A DNA stretch of 64,000 nt from Vibrio inusitatus (GTDB lineage Bacteria > Pseudomonadota > Gammaproteobacteria > Enterobacterales > Vibrionaceae): positions 1,240,001 through 1,304,000 of the forward strand of contig AP024878.1 of NCBI GenBank assembly GCA_024346935.1, written 5' to 3'. This document shows positions 38,407 to 49,711 of the stretch, piece after piece. Every line of letters begins with the position of its first letter. Position 1 is the first letter of the stretch. Below the pieces are notes generated by a model. It was not told the DNA's origin and did not search any database. It saw only the letters and a program-made list of their open reading frames with translations. Made by a program: the position numbers and the translations under genes.

Positions 38407-39489
38407 ATGGACGCCATTTATAACTTTAGCGCCGGACCTGCTGGCCTACCAAAAGCCGTGATGGAATTAGCTCAGAAAGAGTTTGTCGACTGGAACGGTA
38501 TGGGCCGCTCTGTGATGGAAATTAGTCATCGCAGCAAAGAGTTTATCGCAGTAGCGGAAACCGCCGAGCGTGACTTACGCGAATTACTTCAAGTACCAAG
38601 CAACTATAAGATTCTATTTTGTCAGGGCGGGGCTCGTGCTCAGTTCTCAGCCGTGCCGATGAACCTTCTCGGTTACTCTACCAAAGCATGTTATGTTGAC
38701 GGCGGTTACTGGGCAAACAGTGCTATAGCGGAGGCTAATAAGTATTGTGAGGTTCAGGTTGTTGAGGCTAAAACGCAACGTGATGGTAAGGCCGCGATTG
38801 CTCCTGCAACATCCTGGTCGATCGATGATGATGCTGCATATGTGCATTATTGCCCAAATGAAACCATTGACGGTATCGAGATTAATGATCTTCCTGATAC
38901 CGACAAACCTATCGTTGCAGATATGTCGTCGACGATTCTGTCTCGTCAGATTGATGTGAGTAAGTTTGGTGTTATCTATGCCGGAGCGCAAAAAAACATT
39001 GGACCTGCAGGCATCACACTGGTGATTGTTCGAGACGATTTACTTGATCTTGCGAGTAATATTTTACCGAGTACTCTGAGCTACAAGTTGCTCGATGAAA
39101 AAGAGTCTATGTATAACACGCCACCCACGTACGCTTGGTATTTGTCTGGATTGGTGTTTAAGTGGTTAAAATCAATCGGCGGTATCGCTGAAATGGAAAA
39201 ACGCAACCGTAACAAAGCAGCTGCGCTTTACAAAGCGATTGATGACTCTGATTTTTACAAGAACAATGTTCACCCAGAAAATCGTTCATTGATGAACATA
39301 CCTTTTCAGTTGGTTAAACCAGAGCTTGATGCATTATTCCTAGAGCAAGCGGAAGCGAAAGGCCTGGTTGCGTTAAAAGGCCATAGAGCGGTGGGGGGCA
39401 TGCGTGCTTCTATCTATAACGCGATGTCAGAAGAGGGCGTGAACGCTCTTGTTGAATTTATGGCTGAATTTGAACAATCAAATAGTTAA
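38407..39489 (+). CDS. serC: Phosphoserine aminotransferase
   Basis: 360-aa class V PLP aminotransferase converting 3-phosphohydroxypyruvate to phosphoserine (serine synthesis) and acting in pyridoxal phosphate synthesis. The opening [16 protein letters not shown] is diagnostic. The PLP lysine is Lys196 ([12 protein letters not shown]), and the C-terminal [21 protein letters not shown] binds the substrate. Length matches the family (about 360). A GGAGTAAG site precedes the ATG. Monocistronic here, without aroA downstream. Confidence 0.97.
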   Translation: MDAIYNFSAGPAGLPKAVMELAQKEFVDWNGMGRSVMEISHRSKEFIAVAETAERDLRELLQVPSNYKILFCQGGARAQFSAVPMNLLGYSTKACYVDGGYWANSAIAEANKYCEVQVVEAKTQRDGKAAIAPATSWSIDDDAAYVHYCPNETIDGIEINDLPDTDKPIVADMSSTILSRQIDVSKFGVIYAGAQKNIGPAGITLVIVRDDLLDLASNILPSTLSYKLLDEKESMYNTPPTYAWYLSGLVFKWLKSIGGIAEMEKRNRNKAAALYKAIDDSDFYKNNVHPENRSLMNIPFQLVKPELDALFLEQAEAKGLVALKGHRAVGGMRASIYNAMSEEGVNALVEFMAEFEQSNS

Positions 39490-39496
39490 AACTGAA

Positions 39497-39521
39497 AGCT
39501 GTCAGCTTTTAGCTGACAGCT
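39497..39521. repeat. Hairpin shared by serC and LysR gene ends
   Basis: Perfect 11-bp stem AGCTGTCAGCT / AGCTGACAGCT with a TTT loop. It lies 7 bp after the serC stop and contains the LysR stop codon (39509-39511) in its loop region. No clear T-run follows, so terminator function is uncertain. Confidence 0.75.
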
Positions 39522-40411
39522 AGAAGACGTGTTTGTAGAAACTCTTTCAGCGTTTTTACTAAGCCACTGAACTGACTGCGGTCAGTGAAAATCATATACA
39601 AAGGGGCGTGCTCGCCACGCCACTCTTGCGCTAGAGTCATTAAGCGACCTTCTTTAATATCTTCCAATACATCTAATCGTGATTTATAAGCGATACCGTG
39701 TCCATTCAGTGCCCATTGACGTACCATCTGCCCATCACTGGTTCTTCGATTTCCGTTTACCTTAATCACCAATTGTTGTTTGGAATGATGATGAATAAAG
39801 TGCCAACGATTGTGCAACTTTTGATTGAGGGCGAAACATAAACAGTTGTGCTGTTTGAGATCCTCTAGATCTGTAATTTTTGGGTGGGATTTTATGTATT
39901 CAGGAGAGGCACATAAAATGCGGTAGTTCTCTTTGTACAAAGGTATGGCAATCATATTGGAGTCTTCTGGCTTTCCAATGCGCAGTGCAACATCAACATT
40001 TTGTTCGTAGAGATCCGCATAACTATCGGAAAGATGCACATGCACCGATACTTTTGGGTGTAGCGATAAAAATTCATCTATGAGTGGCATAACTACGCCT
40101 CTACCCGTATCTGAAGGCATGGAAAGATTTATATTACCTGCCAATTCTTGATCTTTCTCCGTCAACTCATCAATACCTTGCTCAAAGATGAGTATGGCTT
40201 GCTGACATCTGGGAAGAAATAATTCGCCTTGAGGAGACAGTCTTAGCTTTCTTGTCGAACGAATAAACAGAGGAACCTCGAGTTCTCTCTCTAATCTTTG
40301 AATTGTGCGACTAATGGCCGCTGGGGTTTGGTCTAAACTACGAGCAGCAGCAGAGAGACTGCCAAGCTTTGCAGTTTCAAGAAAGACTTTAATATCATGT
40401 AATGATTTCAT
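39509..40411 (-). CDS. LysR family transcriptional regulator
   Basis: 300-aa regulator. The N-terminal helix-turn-helix (about 3-60) reads LHDIKVFLETAKLGSLSAAARSLDQTPAAISRTIQRLE. The C-terminal part is a periplasmic-binding-protein-like effector domain (DVALRIGKPED.., LCASPEYI), of the CrgA/YafC-like type. Divergent from the quinone-reductase-type gene at 40516, with an inverted repeat between them, so it probably controls that gene and itself. The last codons and stop lie in the hairpin 39497-39521. Confidence 0.93.
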   Translation of the reverse strand: MKSLHDIKVFLETAKLGSLSAAARSLDQTPAAISRTIQRLERELEVPLFIRSTRKLRLSPQGELFLPRCQQAILIFEQGIDELTEKDQELAGNINLSMPSDTGRGVVMPLIDEFLSLHPKVSVHVHLSDSYADLYEQNVDVALRIGKPEDSNMIAIPLYKENYRILCASPEYIKSHPKITDLEDLKQHNCLCFALNQKLHNRWHFIHHHSKQQLVIKVNGNRRTSDGQMVRQWALNGHGIAYKSRLDVLEDIKEGRLMTLAQEWRGEHAPLYMIFTDRSQFSGLVKTLKEFLQTRLLAVS

Positions 40412-40446
40412 TATTAACTTTTTGTATAAAGTATTTTGATCGAAGC

Positions 40447-40463
40447 TTAGTTTTTCAAACTAA
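40447..40463. promoter_or_regulatory. Probable LysR operator
   Basis: Inverted repeat TTAGTTT / AAACTAA with a 3-nt centre, in the 104-bp divergent region between the LysR gene and the oxidoreductase. It contains the T-N11-A form of LysR sites. Confidence 0.6.
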
Positions 40464-40515
40464 ACGTGTCAATTAAACTGGTTGTATATAACGACGTCAA
40501 TCTGGAGAGCAAACA

Positions 40516-41517
40516 ATGAAGGCAGTTGGATATCAAATTAACCTACCTATCGAGAATGAATATTCACTACAAGACATTACACTCGATAAACCTAATGCTA
40601 CCGGCAGGGATTTATTGGTTAAAGTTCAGGCGGTGTCTGTTAATCCAGTTGATACAAAAATACGCTCTAATGTGGCTGCAGATTTGGGTTATAAAGTGAT
40701 TGGTTGGGATGCAGTTGGTATTGTCGAAGAGGTAGGAGATCAAGTTTCCTTATTTAAGGTTGGCGATCTTGTTTGGTATGCAGGGGATCTTACGCGCTCT
40801 GGCAGCAATGCAGAGTATCAAAAGGTAGACGAGCGTATTGTGAGTCTTGCTCCTACTTCTGTGAGTATTTCTCAAGCTGCTGCACTGCCATTGACTACGT
40901 TAACGGCGTGGGAAATGTTGTTTGACCGATTGCGTGTCGATAGCCAAGCAAATCAAAGTATTCTTATTATTGGAGCCGCCGGCGGGGTAGGCTCAATTAT
41001 GGTTCAGCTAGCGAAAAAGCTAACTAATTTGAAGGTTATCGCGACGGCGTCTCGACCTGCCTCCGTTGAATGGTTAAAACAGCTAGGTGTTGACCAGGTT
41101 ATCGATCATAACCAGTCTATGAGTGAACAGCTTGGGATGAATGATTGCGTCGATTATGTAGTGAGCCTTAATAACACCGAGCAACATATGATCGAGGTCA
41201 TGAAGGTGATTAAGCCACAAGGCCAATTTGGTTTGATTGATGATCCAACGTCTTTTGATATTCGATCACTTAAACAAAAGAGTGTGTCTCTGCACTGGGA
41301 GTTTATGTATACCCGCTCGATGTTTGAAACTGATGATATGCAAAAGCAACATGAAATTTTGGCTACAGTGGCAAAAATGATTGATTCGGGAGAGGTGAAA
41401 ACCACTTTAGGAGAACACTTTGGTCGCATTAACGCTACTAACCTCAAGCGAGCCCATGCGCTTTTAGAGTCGCAAACGGCACGCGGGAAGATAGTATTAG
41501 AAGGCTTTAACGATTAA
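40516..41517 (+). CDS. Zinc-type alcohol dehydrogenase / NADPH:quinone oxidoreductase-like protein
   Basis: 333-aa medium-chain dehydrogenase/reductase. It has a GroES-like N-terminal domain (VQAVSVNPVDTKIRS, GWDAVGIVEEVGDQV) and a Rossmann motif ILIIGAAGGVGSIMVQLAKKL (about 155-175). The catalytic zinc cysteine of true alcohol dehydrogenases is missing, so a zinc-independent quinone or enone reductase is likely. Divergent from its putative LysR regulator; a GGAGAG site precedes the ATG. Substrate unknown. Confidence 0.88.
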   Translation: MKAVGYQINLPIENEYSLQDITLDKPNATGRDLLVKVQAVSVNPVDTKIRSNVAADLGYKVIGWDAVGIVEEVGDQVSLFKVGDLVWYAGDLTRSGSNAEYQKVDERIVSLAPTSVSISQAAALPLTTLTAWEMLFDRLRVDSQANQSILIIGAAGGVGSIMVQLAKKLTNLKVIATASRPASVEWLKQLGVDQVIDHNQSMSEQLGMNDCVDYVVSLNNTEQHMIEVMKVIKPQGQFGLIDDPTSFDIRSLKQKSVSLHWEFMYTRSMFETDDMQKQHEILATVAKMIDSGEVKTTLGEHFGRINATNLKRAHALLESQTARGKIVLEGFND

Positions 41518-41528
41518 TTGATATACGT

Positions 41529-41566
41529 AAAAAGCCCCGCTACGTATTCTCGTTGCGGGGCTTTCT
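41529..41566. terminator. Bidirectional terminator
   Basis: 10-bp stem AAAGCCCCGC (41531-41540) / GCGGGGCTTT (41555-41564); minus strand followed by TTACG after a T-run, plus strand by CTGC. It ends the oxidoreductase gene and the convergent cydC. Confidence 0.9.
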
Positions 41567-41592
41567 GCTATTTATTGCCAACTAACCTAGCA

Positions 41593-43326
41593 CTAGATCG
41601 CTTGATGCAGTTGGTAATAACGACCTTTTTGTTTAAGAAGATCACTATGCTCACCTTGCTCCACTAGTTTACCTTGCTCTAGCACGACAACGTTATCCAT
41701 CTTACTTAGCCCTACCAGACGGTGAGTGACAAAAATCACGGTTTTATCTTGGTAGTGCTGCTCTAGCAGTGACATTATTTGTGACTCTGTAGAACGGTCT
41801 AAGCCTTCTGTTGGTTCGTCAAGCAAAAGGATAGGGGCATCATGCAGGATGGCGCGAGCAATGCCAATCCGGCGCTTTTCGCCACCGGATAACTGTCTGC
41901 CACCATCGCCTAGCCATTGGTCAAGCCCAGGTGCATCCATTAAATAATCCAGTCCAACTTTAGAAAGAGTTCCTGCAAGTTCACTGTCATTGGCATCCGG
42001 TTTCGCAATGAGTAGGTTGTCGCGAAGAGTGCCATTTAACACATCAACACGCTGACTCACGACGGAAATAAGGCTACGAAGCTCTGATTCAGAGAGCTCG
42101 GTCAACGCTTGTTCACCAATGTTGATATTCCCTTGCTGTACATCCCAGTAGCGGGTAAGTAATTGAAGTAATGTTGATTTACCACTCCCCGTTTTCCCAA
42201 GAATGGCAAGCTTACTCCCTGCAGCTATGTTGAGAGACAAATTGTCGACGGCAAGCGGGGCATTACTTTCGTAAGCAAACGATACATGGTTAAATTCAAC
42301 CGAAATTTTATTATCAGTGTTGACTACTTTTCTGTCGGCATAACTTGGGAATTGCACCTCAGGTTCAGCGCCGATGACTTCATTTAGACGCCTTGCAGAA
42401 GCCAGCGTTTGCCCTAGATATTGGAATGCGCCAGCTATAGGCATTAATAGCTCAACACTGGCGAGAGTGGCAAAGACGACTAGAGCGATAAGAGGGCTAG
42501 GCACTGAACCGCCAATACCGTCTGCGGACATCCATAAAATCAATAATAGTGTCATACCATTTGCTAGTAACAGCAATGCGTTGGCAAGACCTGTAATATG
42601 AGCATTGATCGCCTGATTGCTCATCAATGCCATTTGCGCTTGCTCTATCTTTTCTCGGTAGCGTTTTTCTGCGCCAAACAGCAGTAGCTCACTGTGTCCT
42701 TCAATCCAATCTAGGGTTTGAATACGAAGATCTGCACGGTTTTGCGTTAGTCTATGTCCGTTGCCTTTACCTAATTTATAGAAAAGTACAGGCCAGATAA
42801 CCACTAGAGCCATTAAGATAGCGCCAAGTGTTAGACCGATATCACTGTCGAACCACACTAGGAAACCTGTCAGGCAAGTGATACCAAGAATACTCAGTAT
42901 TACTGGGCTCACAAGGCGTAGGTAAACGTGATCCATTGCCGATACATCTGCGACAAGGCGGTTGAGTAGATCAGCATCGCGTAATCCACCCACTCGGCCA
43001 GGGATCAGCGGAGTTAGTTTCTCATAGAAATAAACACGCAAATCGGTCAGTAACTTAAAGGTCGCATTGTGTGATACGACTCGCTCTCCCCATCGACCCG
43101 CAGTGCGGCCCATAGCAAGACCGCGTACGCCACCGCCTGGAAGCATGTAGTTAAAGGTTTCTCTGGCTATGGTTAGCCCAGCTACCGCCGCGGCTGAAAG
43201 GAACCAACCAGATAACGTCAGCAGGCCAATAGAGGCAAATAAAGTGAGAAAGCCCAGTATCATGCCTAGAGATAGACCAAACCAATGCTTTTTATACAGT
43301 TTTAGGTAGGGAAGTAACTCACGCAT
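41593..43326 (-). CDS. cydC: Thiol reductant ABC exporter subunit CydC
   Basis: 577-aa half-transporter fused to its ATPase. Six N-terminal helices lead to an ABC domain with Walker A GKTGSGKSTLL, signature LSGGEKRRIG and Walker B ILLLDEPTEGLD. With CydD it exports cysteine and glutathione to the periplasm, needed for cytochrome bd assembly and periplasmic redox balance. It overlaps cydD by 8 bp. The N-terminal LPYLKLYKKHWFGLSLGMILG matches CydC. Last gene of the trxB-cydD-cydC row. Confidence 0.95.
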   Translation of the reverse strand: MRELLPYLKLYKKHWFGLSLGMILGFLTLFASIGLLTLSGWFLSAAAVAGLTIARETFNYMLPGGGVRGLAMGRTAGRWGERVVSHNATFKLLTDLRVYFYEKLTPLIPGRVGGLRDADLLNRLVADVSAMDHVYLRLVSPVILSILGITCLTGFLVWFDSDIGLTLGAILMALVVIWPVLFYKLGKGNGHRLTQNRADLRIQTLDWIEGHSELLLFGAEKRYREKIEQAQMALMSNQAINAHITGLANALLLLANGMTLLLILWMSADGIGGSVPSPLIALVVFATLASVELLMPIAGAFQYLGQTLASARRLNEVIGAEPEVQFPSYADRKVVNTDNKISVEFNHVSFAYESNAPLAVDNLSLNIAAGSKLAILGKTGSGKSTLLQLLTRYWDVQQGNINIGEQALTELSESELRSLISVVSQRVDVLNGTLRDNLLIAKPDANDSELAGTLSKVGLDYLMDAPGLDQWLGDGGRQLSGGEKRRIGIARAILHDAPILLLDEPTEGLDRSTESQIMSLLEQHYQDKTVIFVTHRLVGLSKMDNVVVLEQGKLVEQGEHSDLLKQKGRYYQLHQAI

Positions 43327-45091
43327 CGATATCGCCTCCTAGTGTTTGTTGCTGGTTCAACATGGCTTTGAAGGTGCCTTGATGTTGAAGTTCACTGTAG
43401 CGACCTTGCTGAGTGAGAGCGCCATTTTCCAATACTAAGATTTGATCCATTAATTGCAGATTACTTAATTGGTGAGTAACCATAAGCGCAGTTTTACCCA
43501 CTAGCACCGATTGCAGGCTCTCATTGATTAGCGATTCGCTACGTGCATCCAAACTGGCAGTAGGTTCATCCAAAAGCCAAAATTGCCCATCTTGCAATAA
43601 AGCACGGGCTAGGGCGATACGTTGAGCTTGGCCTACAGATAGGCCGCCTGAGCGATCAGAAATTGCATGGTCTAAACCTAGCTTATCAATAAATTCGTCG
43701 GCGTGAGCCTGTTTGATTTTATCTTTTAGCTCCTGCTCGCTCACTGAGTTCTCAGCAAGGTTAAGGTTTTCAGCAATGGTGCCATGAACCAGCAATGGGT
43801 TTTGACCTACCCAGCTCACCGTTGAGCGGTAGCTGTTGAGATCAACCTCGGATAGCTCTATGCCATTAATGGTGAGGCTGCCTTGATAAGGTAAGAACCC
43901 AAGAAGCGCGTTCATAATCGAGGTTTTTCCAGCGCCACTTGGGCCAACTAAAGCGGTTTTCTTGCTGGCGTCTAGGGTGAAACTGATAGGTCCCACCAAT
44001 ACCTTACCTTCTGTGCTGGTAACAATGAAATCAGTGGCTGTTATTACGCACTTGGTATCACTATTGATAACCTGCTTATTGCTCTCTTGTTTAGGTTCTT
44101 CAATATTTAAGAAATCAACAATGCTTTCCGCAGCACCTATCGCCTGCTGCTTGGCGTGATAAAAGGTGCCAAGATCGCGAAGAGGTTGATAGAACTCCGG
44201 AGCGAGTATCAAGATGAACAAGCCGGTAAAGAGGGTAACGCTAGTGCCATAGTGACCAAAGTTAAGCTCACCAATAAAGGTGAAACCGAAATACACAGCG
44301 GTAAGTGCAATGGAAATAGAGGTGAAAAATTCGAGTACAGCGGAAGATAAAAATGCGATTTTCAACACACTCATTGTTCGCTCGCGAAATACCTCTGATG
44401 CTGCGTGTAACTGTTCCTTTTCATCTCTTGCACGATCAAATAAACGAATAGTTGTCATTGCTTGCAAACGGTCATAAAAATGTCCAGACAAGCGTTGCAG
44501 TGCCTTAAAGTTTTTACGATTGGCATCGGCGGCTTTTTTGCCAACCAGTGCCATAAAAAAGGGAATAAGTGGTGCCGTGATTAAAAAAATCAGTCCGCTG
44601 ACCCAGTTAAGTGGGAATACCACAACCAAGATCATCAGTGGAACCAATGCAGAGAGAGCCATTTGCGGTAGGTATTTTGCAAAGAAATCTTGCATCTCTT
44701 CTACCTGCTCGATCAGCATTGTTCCCCACGCACCTGCCGTTTTACCTTTTATGTGACCAGGTCCCAAACGACGCATTTTATCGACCACCAAGCCCCTGAT
44801 ATAGATGCGAACTTGCTCGCCACTTCTATAGCCCGCAATCTCTCTACACCATGCAAGAGCACTGCGCAGTATCACGGTCACACCTAAGCCAATGAAAAGG
44901 GGCACTAAATCATACTTATCAGCATGTTCAATAATGAGGCTATGTAGGATTTGAGCAATTAATGAGGCTTGAATGATGAGTGCTATAGCAGAAGCGACGC
45001 CAGCGATAACGGTTAACGTCAACCAACGTTTTGCTAGCTTGCTTTGCTGTTTAAGCCAACGACTCAACTCGCCTTGGGTTTTCTTATCCAT
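43319..45091 (-). CDS. cydD: Thiol reductant ABC exporter subunit CydD
   Basis: 590-aa partner of CydC with the same plan: helices (about 20-310), then an ABC domain with Walker A GPSGAGKTSIM, signature LSVGQAQRIALARAL and Walker B FWLLDEPTASLD. The signature has Val in place of the usual Gly (LSVGQ), which is normal for CydD. It starts 111 bp after trxB ends, behind the trxB terminator, so it may have its own promoter. It overlaps cydC for coupled translation. Confidence 0.95.
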   Translation of the reverse strand: MDKKTQGELSRWLKQQSKLAKRWLTLTVIAGVASAIALIIQASLIAQILHSLIIEHADKYDLVPLFIGLGVTVILRSALAWCREIAGYRSGEQVRIYIRGLVVDKMRRLGPGHIKGKTAGAWGTMLIEQVEEMQDFFAKYLPQMALSALVPLMILVVVFPLNWVSGLIFLITAPLIPFFMALVGKKAADANRKNFKALQRLSGHFYDRLQAMTTIRLFDRARDEKEQLHAASEVFRERTMSVLKIAFLSSAVLEFFTSISIALTAVYFGFTFIGELNFGHYGTSVTLFTGLFILILAPEFYQPLRDLGTFYHAKQQAIGAAESIVDFLNIEEPKQESNKQVINSDTKCVITATDFIVTSTEGKVLVGPISFTLDASKKTALVGPSGAGKTSIMNALLGFLPYQGSLTINGIELSEVDLNSYRSTVSWVGQNPLLVHGTIAENLNLAENSVSEQELKDKIKQAHADEFIDKLGLDHAISDRSGGLSVGQAQRIALARALLQDGQFWLLDEPTASLDARSESLINESLQSVLVGKTALMVTHQLSNLQLMDQILVLENGALTQQGRYSELQHQGTFKAMLNQQQTLGGDIDA

Positions 45092-45135
45092 GAATATGAT
45101 TTAAATGCGAATAATTTTGATTTGGGAGGAGTATA

Positions 45136-45167
45136 TCGAAAAAGGTCCACAGATGTACTCTGTGGAC
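45136..45167 (-). terminator. Intrinsic terminator of trxB
   Basis: 9-bp stem GTCCACAGA / TCTGTGGAC with a 5-nt loop, followed on the minus strand by CTTTTTCG. It lies between trxB and cydD. Confidence 0.85.
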
Positions 45168-45202
45168 GCTAAGATTTCAATATGAGCGGCAATTATTTTT
45201 GT

Positions 45203-46519
<1,317 letters not shown>

Positions 46520-47308
46520 TCAGCTATTAGATTTCGGCTCATTATAAGGTTGTGGCACAAACCTTGGCATGATGGGGCCGTAGTTGTATTTCGGTAACAT
46601 CTCCAATATTGGTTCTTGCGGGCCTAAGAATTTTGGCTGGGTGTTCATGATGTACACATCGAGCATTGCTTTAATTCGTGCAAATACTTCTCGAACCCTA
46701 ACATTGAACCAAGATTTTGGTTTGGGGGAGGGGACGCCAAGGCAGGTGGCATCTGCCTTGTAGTAATTAGCGATGAATAGTGCTCTGTCACAATGAAAGG
46801 TTTGAGTTACAACCGTAAAGTCATTGAGGTTAAAGATTTGTTTAGCGCGAACAATGGAGTCGAGCGTTCTAAAACCTGCATAATCAAGAAAGATAAGCTC
46901 TTCAGGTATTCCTGCCCTTAAAAGATCTCGCTTCATTGTCCAAGGCTCATTGTATGAGCGATGGGCATTATCACCACTGAGCAAGAAGCCACGCACCTTT
47001 TGCTGTTTGTACAGTTCGATGGCTGCGTCTATTCGATAGGTGTAGTAAGGATTTAGGGTTCTACCTATGTATTTGCTGGTGCCTAGGATCAGTGCGATGT
47101 CTCTTGCTGGTGCTGATTCCACGTCTTTGTAGATTCGTCCATTGGCTTGGTAGCTCATCCAAAAATCCACTGAGCTTAGTAGCAGGATAATACACAGCGT
47201 GATACCGCTACCAAGCAGTAGCAGTATTTTCACAGTGTTAAGGGCTATGCGGCAAACCGAGGTTTGGCGATAGTGATCCTTAATATTCGTCCAGCTCAGT
47301 TTACTCAC
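46520..47308 (-). CDS. sanA: SanA-like DUF218 (ElyC/SanA/YdcF) protein
   Basis: 262-aa inner membrane protein with one N-terminal helix (TVKILLLLGSGITLCIILLLSSVDFW) and a DUF218 domain: DIALILGTSKYIGRTLNPYYTYRIDAAIELY, FLLSGDNAHRSYNEPWTMKRDLL, DYAGFRTLDSIVRAKQIF, VVTQTFHCDRALFIA. This is the SanA subgroup, linked in E. coli to envelope barrier function (vancomycin exclusion at high temperature). The GTG start shares its G with the maeA stop (TAGTG), so the genes are translationally coupled. Confidence 0.88.
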   Translation of the reverse strand: MSKLSWTNIKDHYRQTSVCRIALNTVKILLLLGSGITLCIILLLSSVDFWMSYQANGRIYKDVESAPARDIALILGTSKYIGRTLNPYYTYRIDAAIELYKQQKVRGFLLSGDNAHRSYNEPWTMKRDLLRAGIPEELIFLDYAGFRTLDSIVRAKQIFNLNDFTVVTQTFHCDRALFIANYYKADATCLGVPSPKPKSWFNVRVREVFARIKAMLDVYIMNTQPKFLGPQEPILEMLPKYNYGPIMPRFVPQPYNEPKSNS

Positions 47309-48996
47309 TAGAAGGCAGTACGCTTATAACGACGGTAAACGGGCTGCCAGAAGTGGTTGTCTATAGATTCTTTGATCGCTTGATCGGTGATTTCTAGCGC
47401 AACACCTTGCTTAATCGCTTGTTTTGCCACAGCGAAAGCGATTTTCTTCGATACCGAATGAATCTCTTCTAGAGGTGGCAGTAGCGCTCCGTGACCTTTA
47501 ATAGCCAGTGGTGAACATTCAGCAAGTGCTCGACTGGATTCCATCAACATCTCGTCGGTAATACGTGATGCAGAAACAGCCAGTACGCCAAGGCCGATTC
47601 CAGGGAAGATATAACTGTTGTTACATTGGGCAATCTCTAAGTGTTTGCCTTTAACCAACACAGGCTCGAACGGGCTACCTGTCGCGACTAAGGCTTGACC
47701 ATCTGTCCAATCAAGAACGTCTTTTGGCACCGCTTCTACACGACTCGTTGGGTTCGATAGAGGAAAAACGATTGGGCGAGGGCAATGTTTATGCATAGTT
47801 TCAATAACCTGTTGGCTAAAGATGCCTGGCGCGCCAGATACCCCAATCAATACCGTAGGCTTAGCGTTTTCTACGACATCTAGTAACGAGTAGTCTTGTC
47901 CTTTTGCCTGCCATAGTTTTAGATTTTCAGCCTTTTGAGCCAATGACTTCTGGAAGTCGAGAAGGTTATGCATACCTTCTTGGAGTAGACCCCAACGATC
48001 CACCATATAAATGCGTGAGCGAGCTTCGTCTTCAGGTAAACCTTCCGCCTGCATTTGTGCGACGATAGCCTCTGCTATACCGCAACCAGCAGAACCTGCA
48101 CCAACAAAGGTGACGCGTTGATCTGACAACTTACTGCCTGCAGCATGACATGCTGCAATTAGCGAGCCGACAGTAACCGCTGCAGTGCCTTGAATGTCAT
48201 CGTTAAAGCAGCAGATACGGTTTTTGTAACGCTTCAATAGTGGCATTGCATTTTTTTGTGCGAAGTCTTCAAATTGGATCAAAGCATCAGGCCAGCGACG
48301 TTGAACTGCTTGGATGAACTCTTCAACAAATTCGTCGTATTCAGCCCCTGTAATGCGCGGGTGTCTCCATCCCATGTACATTGGGTCAGCTAGACGCTGC
48401 GGGTTGTTAGTACCGACATCTAAAACAATCGGTAATGTGTAAGCTGGGCTAATACCACCACAGGCGGTATAGAGAGAAAGTTTTCCAATAGGGATACCCA
48501 TACCACCGATACCCTGGTCACCGAGACCTAGTATGCGCTCGCCATCGGTGACGACGATAACTTTTACATTATGCGTAGAGGCATTGTTGAGAAGGTCATC
48601 GATACGGTCTCTATTAGAGTAAGAGATGAAAAGGCCGCGACCGCGTCGATAGATATTAGAGAACTTCTCACACGCAGCGCCAACGGTTGGTGTATAGATG
48701 ATAGGCATCATTTCGGAAATATGGTTTTGTACTAATCGGTAGAACAGAGTCTCATTGGTATCTTGGATATTTCGCAGGTAGATATGACGATCCATGTCGT
48801 TGTCGAACTGTTGATATTGTTGGTAGGCTCGTTCTACTTGTTCTGCAATTGTTTCTGTTGTCTCAGGCAACAAACCATCTAGATTAAAGTAGGACCGTTC
48901 TGAGGCAGTAAATGCACTTCCTTTGTTGAGTAATGGGGTACTCAGAAGTGCAGGCCCAGCGTGAGGGATATAAAGCGGTCTTTTATCGTTTTTCAT
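47308..48996 (-). CDS. maeA: NAD-dependent malic enzyme
   Basis: 562-aa enzyme that decarboxylates malate to pyruvate with NAD. Family marks: [23 protein letters not shown], the NAD- and malate-binding [61 protein letters not shown] and the Rossmann motif [15 protein letters not shown]. Length agrees with E. coli MaeA/SfcA (565). First gene of a two-gene unit with sanA. Confidence 0.96.
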   Translation of the reverse strand: MKNDKRPLYIPHAGPALLSTPLLNKGSAFTASERSYFNLDGLLPETTETIAEQVERAYQQYQQFDNDMDRHIYLRNIQDTNETLFYRLVQNHISEMMPIIYTPTVGAACEKFSNIYRRGRGLFISYSNRDRIDDLLNNASTHNVKVIVVTDGERILGLGDQGIGGMGIPIGKLSLYTACGGISPAYTLPIVLDVGTNNPQRLADPMYMGWRHPRITGAEYDEFVEEFIQAVQRRWPDALIQFEDFAQKNAMPLLKRYKNRICCFNDDIQGTAAVTVGSLIAACHAAGSKLSDQRVTFVGAGSAGCGIAEAIVAQMQAEGLPEDEARSRIYMVDRWGLLQEGMHNLLDFQKSLAQKAENLKLWQAKGQDYSLLDVVENAKPTVLIGVSGAPGIFSQQVIETMHKHCPRPIVFPLSNPTSRVEAVPKDVLDWTDGQALVATGSPFEPVLVKGKHLEIAQCNNSYIFPGIGLGVLAVSASRITDEMLMESSRALAECSPLAIKGHGALLPPLEEIHSVSKKIAFAVAKQAIKQGVALEITDQAIKESIDNHFWQPVYRRYKRTAF

Positions 48997-49294
48997 TGTT
49001 TAACCTAGTTGGAGAATAGAGAAGAGTTCAGCGTAGGGCATTGTAAGTTATCCCATTTGTAAAATGAATGACGCAGTGATCATTTTTTGTCAAATGTTTC
49101 CCCACCTAACAATTAAGTATTGAAATAGTTAACTGGTCTGTTAACAACTAGTTACATATATGCTTTTAAGGAATGGATTGCTGATGTAGTGGAACGTTAT
49201 TTCATACAGACTTGTACTGTTGATGAATTCAGCTGATAGTTATCAATAACATAGCCATTTTCTGGCTGATTTTAATGCATATTCTGTTGGAATA

Positions 49295-49681
49295 ATGACT
49301 AGTAGCCAAATACAAAATAACGCTGTTCGCTTCGACTACACCCATTTCTTGGGTGAGAGTAGTCGTGGCCATCGCTGGCGTTTTGTCGATGTCATTCACA
49401 GCATTGCGCCTATCTTCGGCACGTTGTGGCAACAAGAAATAGATAAGGCACAGAATTCAGAACAAAAACTGTGGGAAAGTGCGCTTAATCAATTATCGTC
49501 GACACACAGTGATGAAAAGAATTTAGTTAAGCTATTGAAAATTGCTAAACAGGAAAAAATAGCGTCTCTTGAGATTTCTTTGCCTTACTCATTTGAACAA
49601 GAACAAATCGAAGCTATCTGTAATCGCGCAGAAGTGACTATTGACTGTGTTGATGAAGAGTTGTGGAAGGTAACGTTGTGA
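49295..49681 (+). CDS. Hypothetical protein (128 aa)
   Basis: I do not recognise this family. The product is soluble and has no signal peptide. The N-terminal half has an aromatic/basic stretch (GESSRGHRWRFVDVIHSIAPIFGTLW), the middle is a charged helix, and the C-terminal part (EIAS..EISLPYSFEQEQIEAICNRAEVTIDCVDEELWKVTL) reads like a small alpha/beta unit. The stop codon lies within the hairpin at 49677-49702. It is reasonable as a real gene because the 387-bp frame fills the gap and ends at that terminator. Confidence 0.6.
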   Translation: MTSSQIQNNAVRFDYTHFLGESSRGHRWRFVDVIHSIAPIFGTLWQQEIDKAQNSEQKLWESALNQLSSTHSDEKNLVKLLKIAKQEKIASLEISLPYSFEQEQIEAICNRAEVTIDCVDEELWKVTL

Positions 49682-49702
49682 GTCGTCAATAGACGACTCA
49701 CA
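49677..49702. terminator. Hairpin terminator between convergent genes
   Basis: 11-bp perfect stem TGTGAGTCGTC / GACGACTCACA with loop AATA. It contains the stop codon of the upstream gene and lies 10 bp from the stop of the convergent META-domain gene. T-tracts are weak on both strands. Confidence 0.7.
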
Positions 49703-49711
49703 CACTTTGGA

